From Acidimicrobiia bacterium (GTDB taxonomy: Bacteria; Actinomycetota; Acidimicrobiia; Spongiisociales; JAHEDJ01): a stretch of 36,648 nt of DNA. The stretch lies in contig JARGFH010000038.1 of NCBI GenBank assembly GCA_029210695.1, positions 1-36,648 on the forward strand, written 5' to 3'. Every line of letters begins with the position of its first letter. Positions within the stretch are counted from its first letter, which is position 1. Shown piece by piece: positions 1-7,650 of the stretch. Both the position numbers and the translations under genes were made by a program. The notes below the pieces were generated by a model. It was not told the DNA's origin. It worked only from the letters and a program-made list of their open reading frames with translations, and searched no databases.

Positions 1-472
1 CTAGGTTCTGAGTTCTAGGTTTTACCGGCGCCTGGAGACAATCTCACATACACGGACCTCTGCCTACGGCGATGGGCCAATTGCCAATTGCCAGCCACCG
101 ATACTTCTCGTTCTCAGGGCACCGGGTTTCCTGAGTCGCTGGTCCCTTGTCGCGGGTCGCGGGTGGGCGGTTCCAGCTTTTGGGTTCTAGGTTCTACCGG
201 CGCTCCACGGATTCCTGCCAGCCCTACGGCGATGGGCCAATTGCCAATTGCCAATTGCCCTCGTTCTCAGGGCACCGGGTTTCCTGAGTCGCTGGTCCCT
301 TGTCGCGGGTCGCGGGTGGGCGGTTCCAGGTTTTGGGTTCTAGGTTCTACCGGCGCCTGGAGACGATCTCACATAACCCGGCCTCTGCCTACGGCGATGG
401 GCCAATTGCCAATTGCCAATTGCCCTCGTTCTCAGGGCACCGGACTCGCCCCATCGTTATGCTCCGACCACC
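1..472. repeat. Heptanucleotide repeat field, itself tandemly duplicated
   Basis: This gene-free stretch is made of short period-7 arrays. GTTCTAG/GTTTTGG-type units lie at 5-25, 177-197 and 330-350, and each array ends with a TAC-ending unit. CCAATTG units lie at 77-90 (two copies), 237-257 (three) and 402-422 (three). TCGCGGG units occur inside the segments around 150-165 and 303-318. The whole block is duplicated: a segment starting at 111 recurs at 264 (period 153) and its first 15 bases again at 429 (period 165). The first 93 bases of the two copies (111-203 and 264-356) differ at one base (177 versus 330). Reading frames through it only translate the repeats, so no gene is called. Period-7 repeats of this style are known as STRR elements in filamentous cyanobacteria; function here is unknown. 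Confidence 0.9.
458..463 (+). promoter_or_regulatory. Possible -10 box for the 473 gene
   Basis: A TATGCT hexamer fits the TANNNT pattern and would place transcription start near 470, giving only a ~3-nt leader before the ATG at 473. It lies directly at the end of the repeat field. No clear -35 was seen, so this is an inference. Confidence 0.35.
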
Positions 473-1162
473 ATGGAGGGTCTCATCGATACTGCTCGCC
501 AACTCGTCGCTCACAAGGACATGGCTGCCCTGGTCGAGTACCTGGCCGACGGAACCGACCCCGTCGAAGCACTCGATGTCTTTCGCTCGTTGGCGAATGA
601 GGCCTACTGGGAGCGCAAAGATCTGGACCAAGCAATGGCGATTGCTCGATCCGGGATCACTTTTGGCTTGGCGCGGTCGGCCGGCTCGGACCAGGCGTAC
701 GACCTCCGGAGCGCGGTCAAGGCAATAGCGTTCAACCTCGCCTCGTTTGCCTGGCCGGGTTGGAATGAAGATGGGATCGAGATCAACCGGCACCACCTCA
801 CCGCTGCGCTTGACTCCGCCCGAACCAACGTGCGGTTGGCCGTCGAGTTGGAGAAGGGGTCGGTTGCGATCGCGCGAGGCCACTGGATGGTGGGGGCGAC
901 GCTCCTGGCGCTCGAACGGTATCAAGAGTCGATAGCCGAGTTTCTGGCCGCTCGATTGTCGGCCGACGAAGGTCGATCTGAGGTGGAGTCTGCGATGGCC
1001 GAGGGATACGCAGCCCTGGTCCGGGTCATAGAGCGTCCAGGCGAGCAAGAGCTCGAGGATGAGCTTGGCGAGCTCCTGGAAAGGCTGCGCTCGACAGAGG
1101 ACGGCGACTCCTATGCCGGTCAGATCGAGACGGCCAAGCGCGTCTTCACGCCGAATAACTAG
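473..1162 (+). CDS. Hypothetical helical protein, TPR-like
   Basis: This 229-residue protein has no signal peptide or membrane segment. It is rich in Ala, Leu, Glu and Arg with amphipathic helices throughout, in a spacing that resembles tetratricopeptide repeats (for example the stretch with ALDVFRSLANEAYWERKDLD followed by AMAIARSG). No catalytic motif is visible. The ATG at 473 is preferred over the upstream in-frame start at 413, because the latter lies inside the CCAATTG repeat array and its first 20 residues would be repeat translation. A putative -10 box lies just upstream, so the mRNA may be nearly leaderless. The gene stands alone between repeat blocks; heptad repeats resume 14 bases after its stop. 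The TPR assignment is tentative and the function is unknown. Confidence 0.75.
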   Translation: MEGLIDTARQLVAHKDMAALVEYLADGTDPVEALDVFRSLANEAYWERKDLDQAMAIARSGITFGLARSAGSDQAYDLRSAVKAIAFNLASFAWPGWNEDGIEINRHHLTAALDSARTNVRLAVELEKGSVAIARGHWMVGATLLALERYQESIAEFLAARLSADEGRSEVESAMAEGYAALVRVIERPGEQELEDELGELLERLRSTEDGDSYAGQIETAKRVFTPNN

Positions 1163-1175
1163 CAAGCGGTGAGAA

Positions 1176-1204
1176 GTTCTAGGTTTTGGGTTCTGGGTTT
1201 CTAC
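1176..1204 (+). repeat. Heptad repeat array (GTTCTAG type)
   Basis: Four period-7 units, GTTCTAG, GTTTTGG, GTTCTGG and GTTTCTAC, follow the 473-1162 gene. They have the same orientation and TAC-ending last unit as the arrays in 1-472. A weaker period-7 CGATT pattern follows at about 1256-1278. Confidence 0.8.
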
Positions 1205-1340
1205 CGCGCCGGCAGTCACTCTTGAGGCTCATTGCTCACAGCTTCCTGCGAAGTGGCGATTACCGATTGCTCGATTCCTGCGTCTCGGTTTCTACCTTGT
1301 GACGATGGTCCCTAGTGTTCAGGTCGGGCAGCGGCGGACA

Positions 1341-1376
1341 CTTGTTCTGCCGGTTTGTCGGCTTTTTCGTAACAAG
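1341..1376 (+). promoter_or_regulatory. Structured leader hairpin before the BMP lipoprotein gene
   Basis: CTTGTT (1341-1346) can pair with AACAAG (1371-1376), and inside it GCCG (1349-1352) can pair with CGGC (1359-1362), which is followed by five Ts (1363-1367). The outer stem ends right at the Shine-Dalgarno region (1374-1387), so it could act as an attenuator or mask ribosome binding. The structure is visible; the regulatory role is inference. It does not match a known purine riboswitch core. Confidence 0.35.
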
Positions 1377-1388
1377 GAGAGGAAGGGA

Positions 1389-2594
1389 ATGTCCAGAACG
1401 AAGGTATCCCGCGTTCTCTTGGTGTTCGTCGCGTTCGCACTCGTCGCCGCAGCCTGCGGCGACGCTGAACCCGTTGATGCCGAGGGTTTCAAATTCGGAA
1501 TGATCCTGGTTGGACCACAGAACGACCACGGCTGGAGCCAGGCACACTTCGAGGCGGGTCAGTACGTCGCCGAACTCACCGGTGCCGAGATGATCGTGCA
1601 GGACAAAGTCAATCCGGCCGACCTGCCGGAGAAGACTGTTGATCAGGTGGCGGCCGACCTCATTGCCCTGGGTGCGCAGCTCGTCTTTGCCACGTCGGAC
1701 GATATGAAGGACGGTGTCCTTCTGGCTGCCGAGCAGAATCCCGATGTACCGATGATCTGGTCGTCCGGGGACAGCGCCTGGGAAGATGGCAAGGCGTTCG
1801 CCGGTCTCGACAACCTGGGCAATGTGATGGGCAAAATGGAGTTCGGCAAGATGATTGCCGGTTGCGCAGCCGGGTTGACTACTCAGACCGGGTCGATCGG
1901 CTACGTGGGTCCGCTCACCAACGACGAAACCCAACGGCTGGTCAACTCAGCGTATCTCGGAGCCAAGTACTGCTGGGAGAACTACCGCGGTGAGACGACC
2001 GCGCTGGACTTCGCAGTGACCTGGATCGGGTTCTGGTTCAATATTCCCGGGTTCACTCTGGATCCGACACAGGTCTCCAACGAGTTCCTCGACTCCGGTG
2101 CCGACGTGCTGATCTCAGGCATTGACACCACTGAAGCACTGGTGGAGGCAGGGAAACGGGCGAGCGAGGGCGAGGCCGTTTGGTCCGTTCCCTACGACTT
2201 CGAAGGTGCGTGCGCAGAGGCGCCGGAGATCTGCCTGGGCACCCCCTACTTCAACTGGGGACCGGCCTATCTAGAGATCGTCAATTCGGTCGTCAATGGT
2301 GACTTCAAAGCCGATTGGCAATGGAACGGACCGGACTGGGACAACCTCACCGACAACACCAAGACGGCCGTCGGGTGGGTGAGTGGCGACGGTCTCTCGG
2401 CCGACGCTTCTTCCGACCTCGATGACTTCATCGCCGGTCTGGGTTCGGGAGACATCAATCTCTTCACCGGGCCCCTCAACTACCAGGATGGAAGCGTCTA
2501 TCTCGCCGACGGCGAGGAAGCTACGGACTTCCAGATCTGGTACACGGAGCAGCTGCTCGAAGGCATCACGGGAGAAAGCGCCTCAGGCGAATAG
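1389..2594 (+). CDS. BMP/PnrA-family nucleoside-binding lipoprotein
   Basis: The 401-residue protein is the substrate-binding component of an ABC importer. The N-terminus has a basic start, a hydrophobic stretch and a lipobox ending in Cys23 (VAAAC), so it should be lipid-anchored on the outer face of the membrane. The mature part matches the BMP/Med (PnrA) fold: a first strand GFKFGMILVGPQNDHGWSQA and later DVLISGIDTT, typical of purine nucleoside binding proteins. The ATG at 1389 is chosen because a purine-rich Shine-Dalgarno (AAGGAGAGGAAGGG) precedes it and the signal peptide begins there; an in-frame start at 1299 would hide the signal. The partner ATPase and permeases follow at 2833-6322. 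Nucleoside specificity is inferred from the family; other small solutes are possible. Confidence 0.92.
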   Translation: MSRTKVSRVLLVFVAFALVAAACGDAEPVDAEGFKFGMILVGPQNDHGWSQAHFEAGQYVAELTGAEMIVQDKVNPADLPEKTVDQVAADLIALGAQLVFATSDDMKDGVLLAAEQNPDVPMIWSSGDSAWEDGKAFAGLDNLGNVMGKMEFGKMIAGCAAGLTTQTGSIGYVGPLTNDETQRLVNSAYLGAKYCWENYRGETTALDFAVTWIGFWFNIPGFTLDPTQVSNEFLDSGADVLISGIDTTEALVEAGKRASEGEAVWSVPYDFEGACAEAPEICLGTPYFNWGPAYLEIVNSVVNGDFKADWQWNGPDWDNLTDNTKTAVGWVSGDGLSADASSDLDDFIAGLGSGDINLFTGPLNYQDGSVYLADGEEATDFQIWYTEQLLEGITGESASGE

Positions 2595-2616
2595 AACAAA
2601 AGGCCCGATACGAAGA

Positions 2617-2644
2617 AGGGGGAGGGGAGCAATCCCCTCCCCCT
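2617..2644 (+). terminator. Strong GC hairpin with GCAA tetraloop after lipoprotein gene
   Basis: A perfect 12-bp stem (2617-2628 with 2633-2644) is closed by a GCAA loop, a GNRA tetraloop. There is no T-run after it. It may end part of the transcripts, or protect the 3' end of the binding-protein mRNA, so that the lipoprotein is made in excess over the membrane components, as is common in ABC importers. Confidence 0.7.
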
Positions 2645-2650
2645 CTCAAT

Positions 2651-2760
2651 GTTCTAGGTTCTAGGTTTTGGGTTCTACGTGGGCTACCGATAACTCAGAA
2701 CCTACAACTCAGAACCTCCGCAGGCTCTTGACCAATTGCCAATTGCCAATTGCCAATTGC
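2651..2760. repeat. Heptad repeats inside the importer operon, two orientations
   Basis: 2651-2678 holds GTTCTAG, GTTCTAG, GTTTTGG, GTTCTAC on the plus strand. 2690-2717 holds the same family on the minus strand (GTTCTGA, GTTGTAG, GTTCTGA). 2732-2759 holds four exact CCAATTG units. The block fills most of the gap between the lipoprotein and ATPase genes and belongs to the same repeat families as 1-472. Confidence 0.85.
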
Positions 2761-2820
2761 CTAGGGCCCATTGCCAATGGCTAATTCCCCGGGACCAGCC
2801 GCGCGACGGTGTCGCCGCGT

Positions 2821-2826
2821 TAGTCT
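2821..2826 (+). promoter_or_regulatory. Putative -10 box giving a leaderless ATPase mRNA
   Basis: TAGTCT fits TANNNT, and the expected start point seven bases further on is the A of the ATG at 2833. No Shine-Dalgarno precedes that ATG. This suggests the ATPase and permease genes have their own leaderless promoter after the repeat block. Inferred, not shown. Confidence 0.45.
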
Positions 2827-2832
2827 CCCCGC

Positions 2833-4299
2833 ATGGGCTTCGAGCTGCGTGAGATCCACAAGCACTTCGGACCGGTGCGCGCCAACGACGGAGTCAACCT
2901 CAGCGTCGCATCCGGGGAGCTCCACGGGCTGCTCGGCGAGAACGGGGCGGGCAAGTCCACCCTCATGAAGGTCCTGTCGGGCTTTCACCTGAAAACCTCC
3001 GGCGAGATCCTTGTTGATGGAGAACCGGTCGAACTGAGGACGCCGGCCGACGCAATGCTGCACGGCATCGGCATGCTGCATCAGGATCCACTCGTGTTCT
3101 TGCCGTTCACGGTGCTCGACAACTTCCTCATCGGCAGTCCCGGCCCAGAGCGGGTGAACCGGCGCGAAGCTGCCCGCGATTTGGCCGCGCTGGCCGAGCG
3201 CTTCGACTTCAGTTTCGATCCTGATACGCCGACCAGGAGGCTCACGGTTGGTGAGCGTCAACAGCTCGAGATCCTCCGGTTGCTGTGGCTGGGTGCCCGT
3301 GTGTTGATCCTCGATGAACCCACCACGGGCATCTCGGCACCGCAACGCCTCAAGCTGTTCGCAACGTTGCGTGAGCTCGCCGCAGATGGAATGAGCGTGG
3401 TCTTCGTTTCGCACAAGTTGGAAGAGGTTGAGGAACTGTGCGAGCGGGTCACGATCATACGGGCCGGTGCGGTCGTGGGAGAACGAGATCTCCCCTGTCC
3501 GGCTTCGGAATTGGTCGAGCTGATGTTCGGCGGCGAAGTGGAGGTGGGCGAGCGGCCCGTCGTCGGCCTGGGCCCACCCCGTCTGGTTGTATCCGGGCTC
3601 GGGGTGCATGACCGGATGGTCGGCGTTGAGGACTTCGACCTCGAGGTGACTGAAGGCGAGGTGATCGGGCTGGCCGGGCTGGAGGGCAGCGGCCAGCGGA
3701 TCGTGCTCGACGCTCTCTCCGGCCTGCGGCGGGCGCAAGCCGGGGCGATCAAGGTGGGGGGACGGGACCTCACGAGGACCGGATACCGCGGGTATCTCGC
3801 AGCCGGCGTGCAGTTCCTTCCGGCCGGCCGTCTCGAGGAGGGCCTCGTGGCCGGACTGACACTGACCGAGCACTTCGTTCTCGCCGGTCGTCGCGATGGT
3901 TTTCGTATCGACTGGGATGGTGCCAGAGAAGAAGCCGCCCGTGACATTGCTGAACACTTCATCAAGGGAACTCCCGAGTCCACCGCCGAGTCGCTCTCCG
4001 GTGGTAATCAACAGCGTCTTCTCCTCGCCATGCTGCAAGAGAACCTCTCGGTCCTGCTGATGGAACATCCGACGCGCGGCCTCGACATCGAATCAGCAGC
4101 CTGGGTCTGGGAACAGCTTCTGCTACGACGGGAAGACGGCACGGCGATCGTCTTTGCCTCAGCCGACCTCGATGAGCTGCTCGAATACAGCGACCGGATT
4201 CTCGTGTTCTTCAACGGATCTGTTCTTGCGGAAGTGAGCGCGCGCAAATCGAGTGTCGACGAACTTGGTCACCTCATCGGGGGGAAGGTGAGTCGATGA
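2833..4299 (+). CDS. Nucleoside-type ABC importer, double ATP-binding protein
   Basis: A 488-residue cytoplasmic ATPase with two fused nucleotide-binding domains, as in RbsA/YufO-type importers. The first domain has Walker A GENGAGKST (residues 35-43), a weak signature (LTVGERQQ) and Walker B LILDEPTTGIS. The second has a degenerate Walker A (LEGSGQR), a canonical signature LSGGNQQR and a Walker B variant (LLMEHPTRGLD). This one-good, one-degenerate pattern is normal for the family. The length is close to the usual ~500. The gene overlaps the next permease by four bases (ATGA), and with the two permeases and the upstream BMP lipoprotein forms a full importer. No Shine-Dalgarno is seen; the start may be leaderless. 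Confidence 0.93.
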   Translation: MGFELREIHKHFGPVRANDGVNLSVASGELHGLLGENGAGKSTLMKVLSGFHLKTSGEILVDGEPVELRTPADAMLHGIGMLHQDPLVFLPFTVLDNFLIGSPGPERVNRREAARDLAALAERFDFSFDPDTPTRRLTVGERQQLEILRLLWLGARVLILDEPTTGISAPQRLKLFATLRELAADGMSVVFVSHKLEEVEELCERVTIIRAGAVVGERDLPCPASELVELMFGGEVEVGERPVVGLGPPRLVVSGLGVHDRMVGVEDFDLEVTEGEVIGLAGLEGSGQRIVLDALSGLRRAQAGAIKVGGRDLTRTGYRGYLAAGVQFLPAGRLEEGLVAGLTLTEHFVLAGRRDGFRIDWDGAREEAARDIAEHFIKGTPESTAESLSGGNQQRLLLAMLQENLSVLLMEHPTRGLDIESAAWVWEQLLLRREDGTAIVFASADLDELLEYSDRILVFFNGSVLAEVSARKSSVDELGHLIGGKVSR

Positions 4300-5381
4300 A
4301 TCTCGCCGATCTCTGGAAACGCAGCCGGACGGGGGTCCTGGCAGTGGCGATGGCGCTGGTGGTAGGCATTCTGTTGCTCCTCGTCGCCGGCGCCAACCCG
4401 TTTGAGGCCCTTGGTGTGATCATCGACGGGTCGCTGGGTAGCACCGCCAGGTTCGGCGATACGCTGATGGTGTGGGCACCGCTGGTCCTGGCGGCCGCCG
4501 GCCTGCTCATCACGTTTGCTGCCGGGCTTTGGAACATCGGCGTCGAGGGTCAGATCGTCTTCGGTGCGATCGCCGCTTCGCTAGTTGCCCGAGAGGTTTC
4601 CGGTCCTACCTGGTTGATTGTGACGCTGGCTTTGCTGGCCGGATTCGTGGGCGGAGGGTTCTGGGCCTTCCTCGCCGGTCTGCTCAGGACGTATGGAAAG
4701 GTCAACGAGATCTTCGGGGGTCTCGGGTTGTTTTTCGTGGCTCAGGCGCTCGCCGTCTATCTCGTGCTTGGACCATGGAAGCGACCGGGCGTCGCCTCGA
4801 CCAGTGGAACCGAACCGTTCCCCCGAGAGTCGTGGCTCCCGACGCTGGGTTCGACCCGACTCTCCTGGGTCGCCGTTCTCGTGGCGGTGATCGCCGTGCT
4901 GGTGGTGTTCTACCTGCTGCGCGGCACGCGCTTCGGTCTGCGGCTGAAGGCCGTCGGCAAGAACATGCGTAGCGCCTTCCTTCTCGGAATTCCCACGGGC
5001 CGCTACATGCTGGCCGCCTTTGCCCTCGGTGGAGGACTGGCTGGCCTAGCCGGTGCCGTCCAGGCGACCGGGTTTCATCACAAGCTCGTGCCGTCCATCT
5101 CCGGTGGGTATGGATTTCTGGCGATCCTGGTGGCGATGTTGGCCGGTTATGCGGCACGCTGGATCGCACCGATCGCCTTCGTGTTTGCCATGCTGGCCGT
5201 GGGCAGCACGCTCCTTCCGTTGAAACTCGGGCTCGACTCCTCTGTCGGCGGTGTATTGCAGGGCGTGCTGGTGCTGTTCACGATCCTGGCGCAGGGCTGG
5301 CAGGCGCGTAGACAGGACCGATCGGACGGAATGGCGGTCGGGCCACCGGAGACACCGATCGTTCCCGGAGAGGTGGGCTGA
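4296..5381 (+). CDS. Nucleoside-type ABC importer permease 1
   Basis: The 361-residue integral membrane protein has about eight to ten hydrophobic segments and the family hallmark GLWNIGVEGQIVFGAIAAS near residue 80, typical of the larger permease of BMP-dependent (YufP/NupP-like) transporters. A later segment with FGLRLKAVGKNMRSAFLLGI is the cytoplasmic loop that contacts the ATPase. It overlaps the ATPase gene by four bases and the next permease by one base, so the three are translationally coupled. Together with permease 2 it should form the membrane channel. The family is clear; the exact substrate is inferred from the BMP lipoprotein. Confidence 0.93.
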   Translation: MNLADLWKRSRTGVLAVAMALVVGILLLLVAGANPFEALGVIIDGSLGSTARFGDTLMVWAPLVLAAAGLLITFAAGLWNIGVEGQIVFGAIAASLVAREVSGPTWLIVTLALLAGFVGGGFWAFLAGLLRTYGKVNEIFGGLGLFFVAQALAVYLVLGPWKRPGVASTSGTEPFPRESWLPTLGSTRLSWVAVLVAVIAVLVVFYLLRGTRFGLRLKAVGKNMRSAFLLGIPTGRYMLAAFALGGGLAGLAGAVQATGFHHKLVPSISGGYGFLAILVAMLAGYAARWIAPIAFVFAMLAVGSTLLPLKLGLDSSVGGVLQGVLVLFTILAQGWQARRQDRSDGMAVGPPETPIVPGEVG

Positions 5382-6322
5382 TGGAAGCGACACTCGCCTC
5401 GATTCTCGCTGCGTCGACACCCCTGATCTTCATCGTCATCGGAGAGACAATCACCGAGAAGGCAGGCGTCATCAACCTGTCTCTCGACGGAACCGTTCTG
5501 CTGTCGGCGATGGTCGGATTCGCCGGCGCCTACGAGAGTGGCTCGGTAATCGTCGGTTTCTCGGCGGCGGCGCTGGTGTCGGCGCTGGCTGCTCTCCTGG
5601 TCGCCTATTCGAGCATTGCGCTCCGTCTCAATCAGGTCGCCGTGGGGTTCGTGCTATTCCAGCTGACCGGCGAGCTGAGCGCATTCCTCGGGGATCCATA
5701 TGTCCGCGTTCCGGGCCCAACCGTCGCCTACCGTCCGATCCCGCTGCTGGAAGACATCCCATTTGTCGGGAAAGTCTTCTTTCAACACGACCTGATCGTC
5801 TACGGCAGCATCGTGTTGATCTTCGTTACCTACTGGTTCATGTTCCGCACCCGCCGGGGGTTGAAGCTACAGGCAGTCGGCGAACGGCCTGAAGCCGCCC
5901 ATTCGAGAGGAGTACCGGTCAATCGACTCCGCTACCTCTACGCGGCCGGTGGGGGCGCCCTGGTCGGCATGGGAGGGGCGGCATACTCACTCGGTGCCAA
6001 GATCGGATGGTCGGAAGGCCACACGACCGGCCTGGGGTGGATTGCGCTCGCCATCGTCATCTTCGGAGGCTGGCATCCGTACAGGGCGGCGTTCGGGGTG
6101 TACCTCTTCGGAGCGTTGCAGTTCTCTGCAATCAAGCTCCAGGATGTCTTCCCCGACCTGACCCAGGTCCTCGGCACGCTGCCCTTCCCGATCATGATCT
6201 TCACGCTCGTCCTGGTCTACAGCGACCGGGTACGCAGCCTCACCGACCGGTATCCGGCACTGCGCGGCATCCTTGGCAGCGATCCTCCGTCCGCCATCGG
6301 GACTCGTTTCGACGTCGACTGA
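5381..6322 (+). CDS. Nucleoside-type ABC importer permease 2
   Basis: This 313-residue membrane protein is the smaller permease (YufQ/NupQ-like) of the same importer. It has the hallmark ITEKAGVINLSLDGTVLLSA near residue 25 and the coupling loop RRGLKLQAVGERPEAAHSRG near residue 160, with about eight hydrophobic segments. Its ATG shares one base with the stop of permease 1 (TGATG), which implies coupled translation. It is the last gene of the importer operon; 45 bases separate it from the next gene, which has its own Shine-Dalgarno. Length is normal for the family. Confidence 0.93.
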   Translation: MEATLASILAASTPLIFIVIGETITEKAGVINLSLDGTVLLSAMVGFAGAYESGSVIVGFSAAALVSALAALLVAYSSIALRLNQVAVGFVLFQLTGELSAFLGDPYVRVPGPTVAYRPIPLLEDIPFVGKVFFQHDLIVYGSIVLIFVTYWFMFRTRRGLKLQAVGERPEAAHSRGVPVNRLRYLYAAGGGALVGMGGAAYSLGAKIGWSEGHTTGLGWIALAIVIFGGWHPYRAAFGVYLFGALQFSAIKLQDVFPDLTQVLGTLPFPIMIFTLVLVYSDRVRSLTDRYPALRGILGSDPPSAIGTRFDVD

Positions 6323-6367
6323 CGGAGCCCGTCGCAACCTGACAGAATATGTTGGAGAGGTGATCGT

Positions 6368-6835
6368 ATGAAACGTGCATGGATGAAGTTCATTAAGTGG
6401 GCCCTGCTATTCGATCTGGTGGCCCTCATCGCGGCCCAGGTTGCCAAGCAGTTGATCCCAGAAGTAGGCGATGAAGACAGCGACGTGTTCCAGACGGTGA
6501 CCATGACCGGAGGTCGGAACTGGGTCGGCAAGGCTGAGGCGTTGCGATCCGGGACGGTGATCACGGGGATGGGTGGCATGGAGATGGACCTCACTATGGT
6601 GACTCTCGACCCGGCGGGCGCCCACCTCAAGGTCATCACGATCATGGGAGGCGTCGAGATCCGCGTGCCGCGCGGATGGAACGTCGAGTTGAAGGGCTGG
6701 GCGTTCATGGGAGGTCATGCCAACAGCGCCAGGAAACAGGAGGTCCCCGACGACGCTCCGCATCTGATCATCGAGGCCTCGACGGTGATGGGCGGTGTGG
6801 CGGTGACTCCGGCGAAGGAAGTGACTCGCCTGTAG
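6368..6835 (+). CDS. LiaF-like (DUF2154/cell-wall-response) protein
   Basis: A 155-residue protein with one N-terminal hydrophobic segment (residues ~8-28) followed by a soluble β-rich domain. Four evenly spaced MGG turns (GMGGMEMD, IMGGVEIRVP, FMGGHANS, VMGGVAVTP) mark the LiaF C-terminal/DUF2154-type right-handed β-structure, in which short strands are joined by repeated G-G turns. Relatives sense or modulate cell-envelope stress in Firmicutes, but many actinobacterial members have no known role. It has a good Shine-Dalgarno (GGAGAGG) before the ATG. No LiaRS-type kinase is adjacent, although a histidine kinase lies 1.6 kb downstream. Membrane anchoring is predicted, the function inferred. 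Confidence 0.75.
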   Translation: MKRAWMKFIKWALLFDLVALIAAQVAKQLIPEVGDEDSDVFQTVTMTGGRNWVGKAEALRSGTVITGMGGMEMDLTMVTLDPAGAHLKVITIMGGVEIRVPRGWNVELKGWAFMGGHANSARKQEVPDDAPHLIIEASTVMGGVAVTPAKEVTRL

Positions 6836-6927
6836 TGCGTCCCTGATCCCGGGTTGGGGCCGGTTGCCCCCATTGAGTTCAAGCCGTGGATCTGCAACCC
6901 TGTGGGCGGCAGGAAGAAAGGAATCCC

Positions 6928-7497
6928 TTGGCGGCGGTTGACATACCGGGGTTCATCGCGGACTTGAAAGACCACGCGGTTGACCACCACTTCCATGTGC
7001 ACGACGAGCGGCACTTTGTGGAGACCTACTCGATGCGTCAGTCGTGGGAGGTGGTCCTGCACCCCGAGGAAGCGTGCGGCGGCCCTCTCGACTTGCACCT
7101 GGCTCTCGAGGTTGATCCGCGGGTCGTGATGGCATTCGAGGATCAACTCGAAGAACTCGGAGAAGAGTTCACAGAGCCCGAGGATCTGCATCATCTTCCG
7201 CTCTATTTCAACTGGGCGTTACCTCCTTTGCCGTACCCGCCGGATCTTCTCGTGCTGGCCACCGACCTGGCCGGGATCGGAGCAACAGATCTTCCGTTGG
7301 AGGTGTCGGCTATCGATTCGTTCGCGTCCGTGACGGATGCCGCCCAGAGGAGCTTGACGATCGTCGGTCGGGTCGAGGTCTCTCTCACTGAGGCGTTCAT
7401 GGGTCGAGAACAACTGTGCGATGCCCTTGATCGCGCCCACGAAATCAGTCTCTTCTTGCTGGAGGGTTCGTCAGACTGGCTAGCCGAATCGGTGTGA
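6928..7497 (+). CDS. Hypothetical acidic protein (TTG start)
   Basis: I do not recognise this 189-residue protein. It is soluble and acidic, rich in Asp, Glu, Leu and His, with an early His-rich patch (DHHFHVHDERHF) and a Pro-rich turn (ALPPLPYPPDLL) in the middle. There are no membrane segments and no obvious catalytic motif. The TTG at 6928 is preferred because AAAGGA sits six bases upstream; the in-frame GTG at 6886 has no ribosome site. The gene follows the LiaF-like gene by 92 bases in the same direction and faces the DUF2461 gene. Codon use looks like that of its neighbours, so it is probably a real resident gene. Confidence 0.7.
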   Translation: MAAVDIPGFIADLKDHAVDHHFHVHDERHFVETYSMRQSWEVVLHPEEACGGPLDLHLALEVDPRVVMAFEDQLEELGEEFTEPEDLHHLPLYFNWALPPLPYPPDLLVLATDLAGIGATDLPLEVSAIDSFASVTDAAQRSLTIVGRVEVSLTEAFMGREQLCDALDRAHEISLFLLEGSSDWLAESV

Positions 7498-7650
7498 TAG
7501 GTCGGAGCGCCGGACGTGTCCTTCGGCGGCAACCACACGGATGGTGACGGTATGCGGTCCGGTTTCCGAGTATCCCCGGCGCCTCATCTCCCTCAAGACG
7601 AGACCGGGCCTGCTCGGGAATGACCGGCAGCAGCCCGGCGCTCACCACCG

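Noticed and set aside
1-472. CRISPR array
   Set aside because: Repeats are period-7 or ~153-165 bp with no unique spacers of constant size, and no cas genes are present.
88-728. Open frames through the repeat field (170 and 142 codons)
   Set aside because: Their products contain repeated peptides from the heptamer arrays and have no ribosome sites.
2761-4068. 435-codon minus-strand open frame opposite the importer ATPase
   Set aside because: Opposite strand of a gene with complete Walker and signature motifs; no sign of coding on its own.
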